64,000 bases of DNA from an uncultured Selenomonadaceae bacterium. GTDB lineage: Bacteria; Bacillota; Negativicutes; Selenomonadales; Selenomonadaceae. The notes below the pieces were generated by a model that was given only the letters and a program-made list of their open reading frames with translations, had not been told where the DNA came from and did not search any database. Location of the stretch: positions 1 to 64,000 of the forward strand of contig CAJTSO010000002.1 in assembly GCA_910579115.1 (NCBI GenBank), given 5' to 3'. Below are positions 62,975-64,000 of this stretch, one piece after another. Position 1 is the stretch's first letter, and every line of letters starts with the position of its first letter. The position numbers and the translations under genes are program-made.

Positions 62975-63676
62975 TTATTTTTCTTCAGGCACGTTTTTCT
63001 TCGCCCGTGCATCCATAGCAGTTAAGAGCGTCTTTTCAGCCTGCTCCATATGATTCGCAGCCACCCGCTGAGCCTCCATAACGTCGCCCTGAGATATTGC
63101 CTCTACAATCGACTTATGTTCGTTGATCGTAGCAGCCATACGGCCCGGATAGGCCATGGACATAGAGCGGAACCTGGTAAGCTGCTCCCGAAGGTTATTT
63201 ATTATACCAACCAGTCGTGCATTTCGGCTGGCTGTATACAGGATATCATGGAACTCCATATCGGCTTCGACGATCTTATCCATATGGCCCTGCTCAAAAT
63301 AGTCGCTGATGACAACCAACAGATGCTGAAGCCTTTCCAGCTCTTCCTCAGTTATGCGCTCGGCAGCCAAGCCGCAGGCAAGCGATTCCAGCATAGTGCG
63401 AATCTCAAAAACTTCATTGACATCACGAATTGACAGGTTTGCAACATAGGTGCCGCGTCGCGGCATCATAATAACGTACCCCTCAAGCTCAAGTTTACGG
63501 ATTGCCTCGCGAACCGGAGTGCGGCTCACTCCCAGTTCCTCTGCGACCTGGATCTCCATCAGGCGCTCGCCTGGTTTAAGAATCCCATTCTTGATAGCAT
63601 CCCGTAGGGTCTCGCAGACCACCTCTCGCAGAGGCTGATAACTATCCAGTCGTATTGGCGCGAGTCTCTTTTCCAT
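62975..63676 (-). CDS. GntR-family transcriptional regulator with FCD domain
   Basis: A 233-residue regulator of the FadR/GntR group. Winged helix with LREVVCETLRDAI and ELGVSRTPVREAIRKLELEGYV (recognition helix near residue 50), followed by the all-helical FCD ligand domain with MEFHDILY and EHKSIVEAI that hold the metal/ligand His residues. AGGAG stands before the ATG. Encoded between ispE and glmU, an arrangement seen in related bacteria. Its ligand and targets are not evident; TTGTATACAT-like sites at 13.6 kb resemble GntR operators, but no link is shown. Confidence 0.9.
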   Translation of the reverse strand: MEKRLAPIRLDSYQPLREVVCETLRDAIKNGILKPGERLMEIQVAEELGVSRTPVREAIRKLELEGYVIMMPRRGTYVANLSIRDVNEVFEIRTMLESLACGLAAERITEEELERLQHLLVVISDYFEQGHMDKIVEADMEFHDILYTASRNARLVGIINNLREQLTRFRSMSMAYPGRMAATINEHKSIVEAISQGDVMEAQRVAANHMEQAEKTLLTAMDARAKKNVPEEK

Positions 63677-63742
63677 AACTCCTGTCCCCTCTTCAAAAAT
63701 ATGTTTCTACATAACTTAGGTCAACGATAAATAAAAATTACG

Positions 63743-64000
63743 TTATGTCCCCAATACAGGTCCGAATGCAATCTGTCCTTCTGTTTTTTCCTGCATGGCA
63801 GTCGCCAGTCTCTCCGCAGATGCCGCGTCGCCAACGATGCCAAATACAGTAGGCCCGCTGCCAGACATCAAAGCGGCCAACGCTCCGTTTTCCATCATTA
63901 GCTGCTTGTATTTTTTTACAAGCGGACAAGCGGGTATGGTAACATTTTCAAAAACATTGACCAGAAATCCGAGGATATCCTCCAAGTCCCCACCCTTGCC
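63743..64000 (-). CDS. ispE: 4-diphosphocytidyl-2-C-methyl-D-erythritol kinase, C-terminal part
   Basis: Only the last about 85 codons are in the window; the gene continues beyond the right edge. The GHMP-kinase C-terminal motif ALMSGSGPTVFGIV is present, preceded by LGFLVNVFENVTIP and PLVKKYKQLM, which fits IspE of the MEP isoprenoid pathway rather than homoserine or mevalonate kinases. It lies 66 bases upstream of the GntR gene. Confidence 0.87.
   Translation of the reverse strand, partial: GKGGDLEDILGFLVNVFENVTIPACPLVKKYKQLMMENGALAALMSGSGPTVFGIVGDAASAERLATAMQEKTEGQIAFGPVLGT

Noticed and set aside
63709..63748. Inverted repeat ACATAAC-N26-GTTATGT between ispE and the GntR gene as an autoregulatory operator
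   Set aside because: Half-sites are far apart and one overlaps the ispE stop codon; no supporting second copy in the window.
1..64000. CRISPR arrays, prophage genes, toxin-antitoxin pairs or a known defence island
   Set aside because: No regularly spaced direct repeats, integrase, structural phage genes or defence-gene signatures were seen; the gene order is dominated by housekeeping operons.

Overview
The window is bacterial chromosome, almost wholly coding and mostly on the minus strand. Gene content points to a Negativicutes bacterium (a Selenomonas/Anaerovibrio/Veillonella-like anaerobe of the Firmicutes): a complete succinate-to-propionate gene cluster with a split B12-dependent mutase and a methylmalonyl-CoA decarboxylase, together with Firmicutes markers (IreB, BofA family, DUF1292, DUF512, ispH-rpsA pairing, ybaB-recR-bofA). 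The taxon is inferred from gene content; no rRNA gene is present.

Layout: 1-5.5 kb holds SAH/MTA deaminase (cut by the window edge), ahcY and a large M16C peptidase. 5.5-5.9 kb is a gene-poor stretch with what looks like transposase debris, closed by a strong terminator. 5.9-13.4 kb is one operon read right to left: CoA-transferase, mutase large and B12 subunits, MeaB chaperone, epimerase, decarboxylase alpha, a 45-residue epsilon-like protein and the biotin carrier. It has a good promoter at 13.4 kb, and intercistronic hairpins before meaB and mmdC. The Na+-pump beta and delta subunits are absent here. 13.7-21.8 kb: O-antigen-ligase-like protein, folC, leuS, a small unknown, glnS, HD hydrolase. 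22-30 kb: signalling block with cheA, cheW, an MCP and cheB in one operon, followed by a double-PAS histidine kinase and a receiver protein. 30-34 kb: ilvD, cobO and a secreted SGNH/GDSL protein on the plus strand. 34-42.9 kb: uvrB, duplicated U32 peptidase, tRNA-Leu, plsY, der and a PDZ/radical-SAM DUF512 protein. 43-49.8 kb: rluB, FAD oxidoreductase (frameshifted), aroA, cmk, plsC, ispH and rpsA as one tight operon. 49.9-52.7 kb: plus-strand operon of a small membrane protein, an SseB-macrodomain fusion, ybaB, recR and bofA. 52.8-64 kb: MetF-like protein, amino-acid binding lipoprotein, DUF1292-ruvX-ireB, asd, dapB, a VTT protein, recG, prs, glmU, a GntR regulator and the end of ispE.

How it works together: the propionate operon would convert succinate via succinyl-CoA, (R)- and (S)-methylmalonyl-CoA to propionyl-CoA, with the CoA-transferase returning CoA to succinate. 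The other blocks are housekeeping: translation, cell-envelope precursors, aromatic and lysine biosynthesis, DNA repair, nucleotide sugars.

Points that stand out: (1) an easily missed 45-codon mmdE-like gene; (2) decarboxylase genes without their membrane subunit; (3) two decayed copies of an IS200/IS605-type end, 20 kb apart and in opposite orientation, whose shared hairpin shows a compensatory base-pair change; (4) an SseB-macro fusion next to recR; (5) two probable single-base frameshifts (FAD oxidoreductase, PAS kinase); (6) a hairpin that would mask the meaB ribosome-binding site. I did not find a convincing wholly new multi-gene defence or mobile system.
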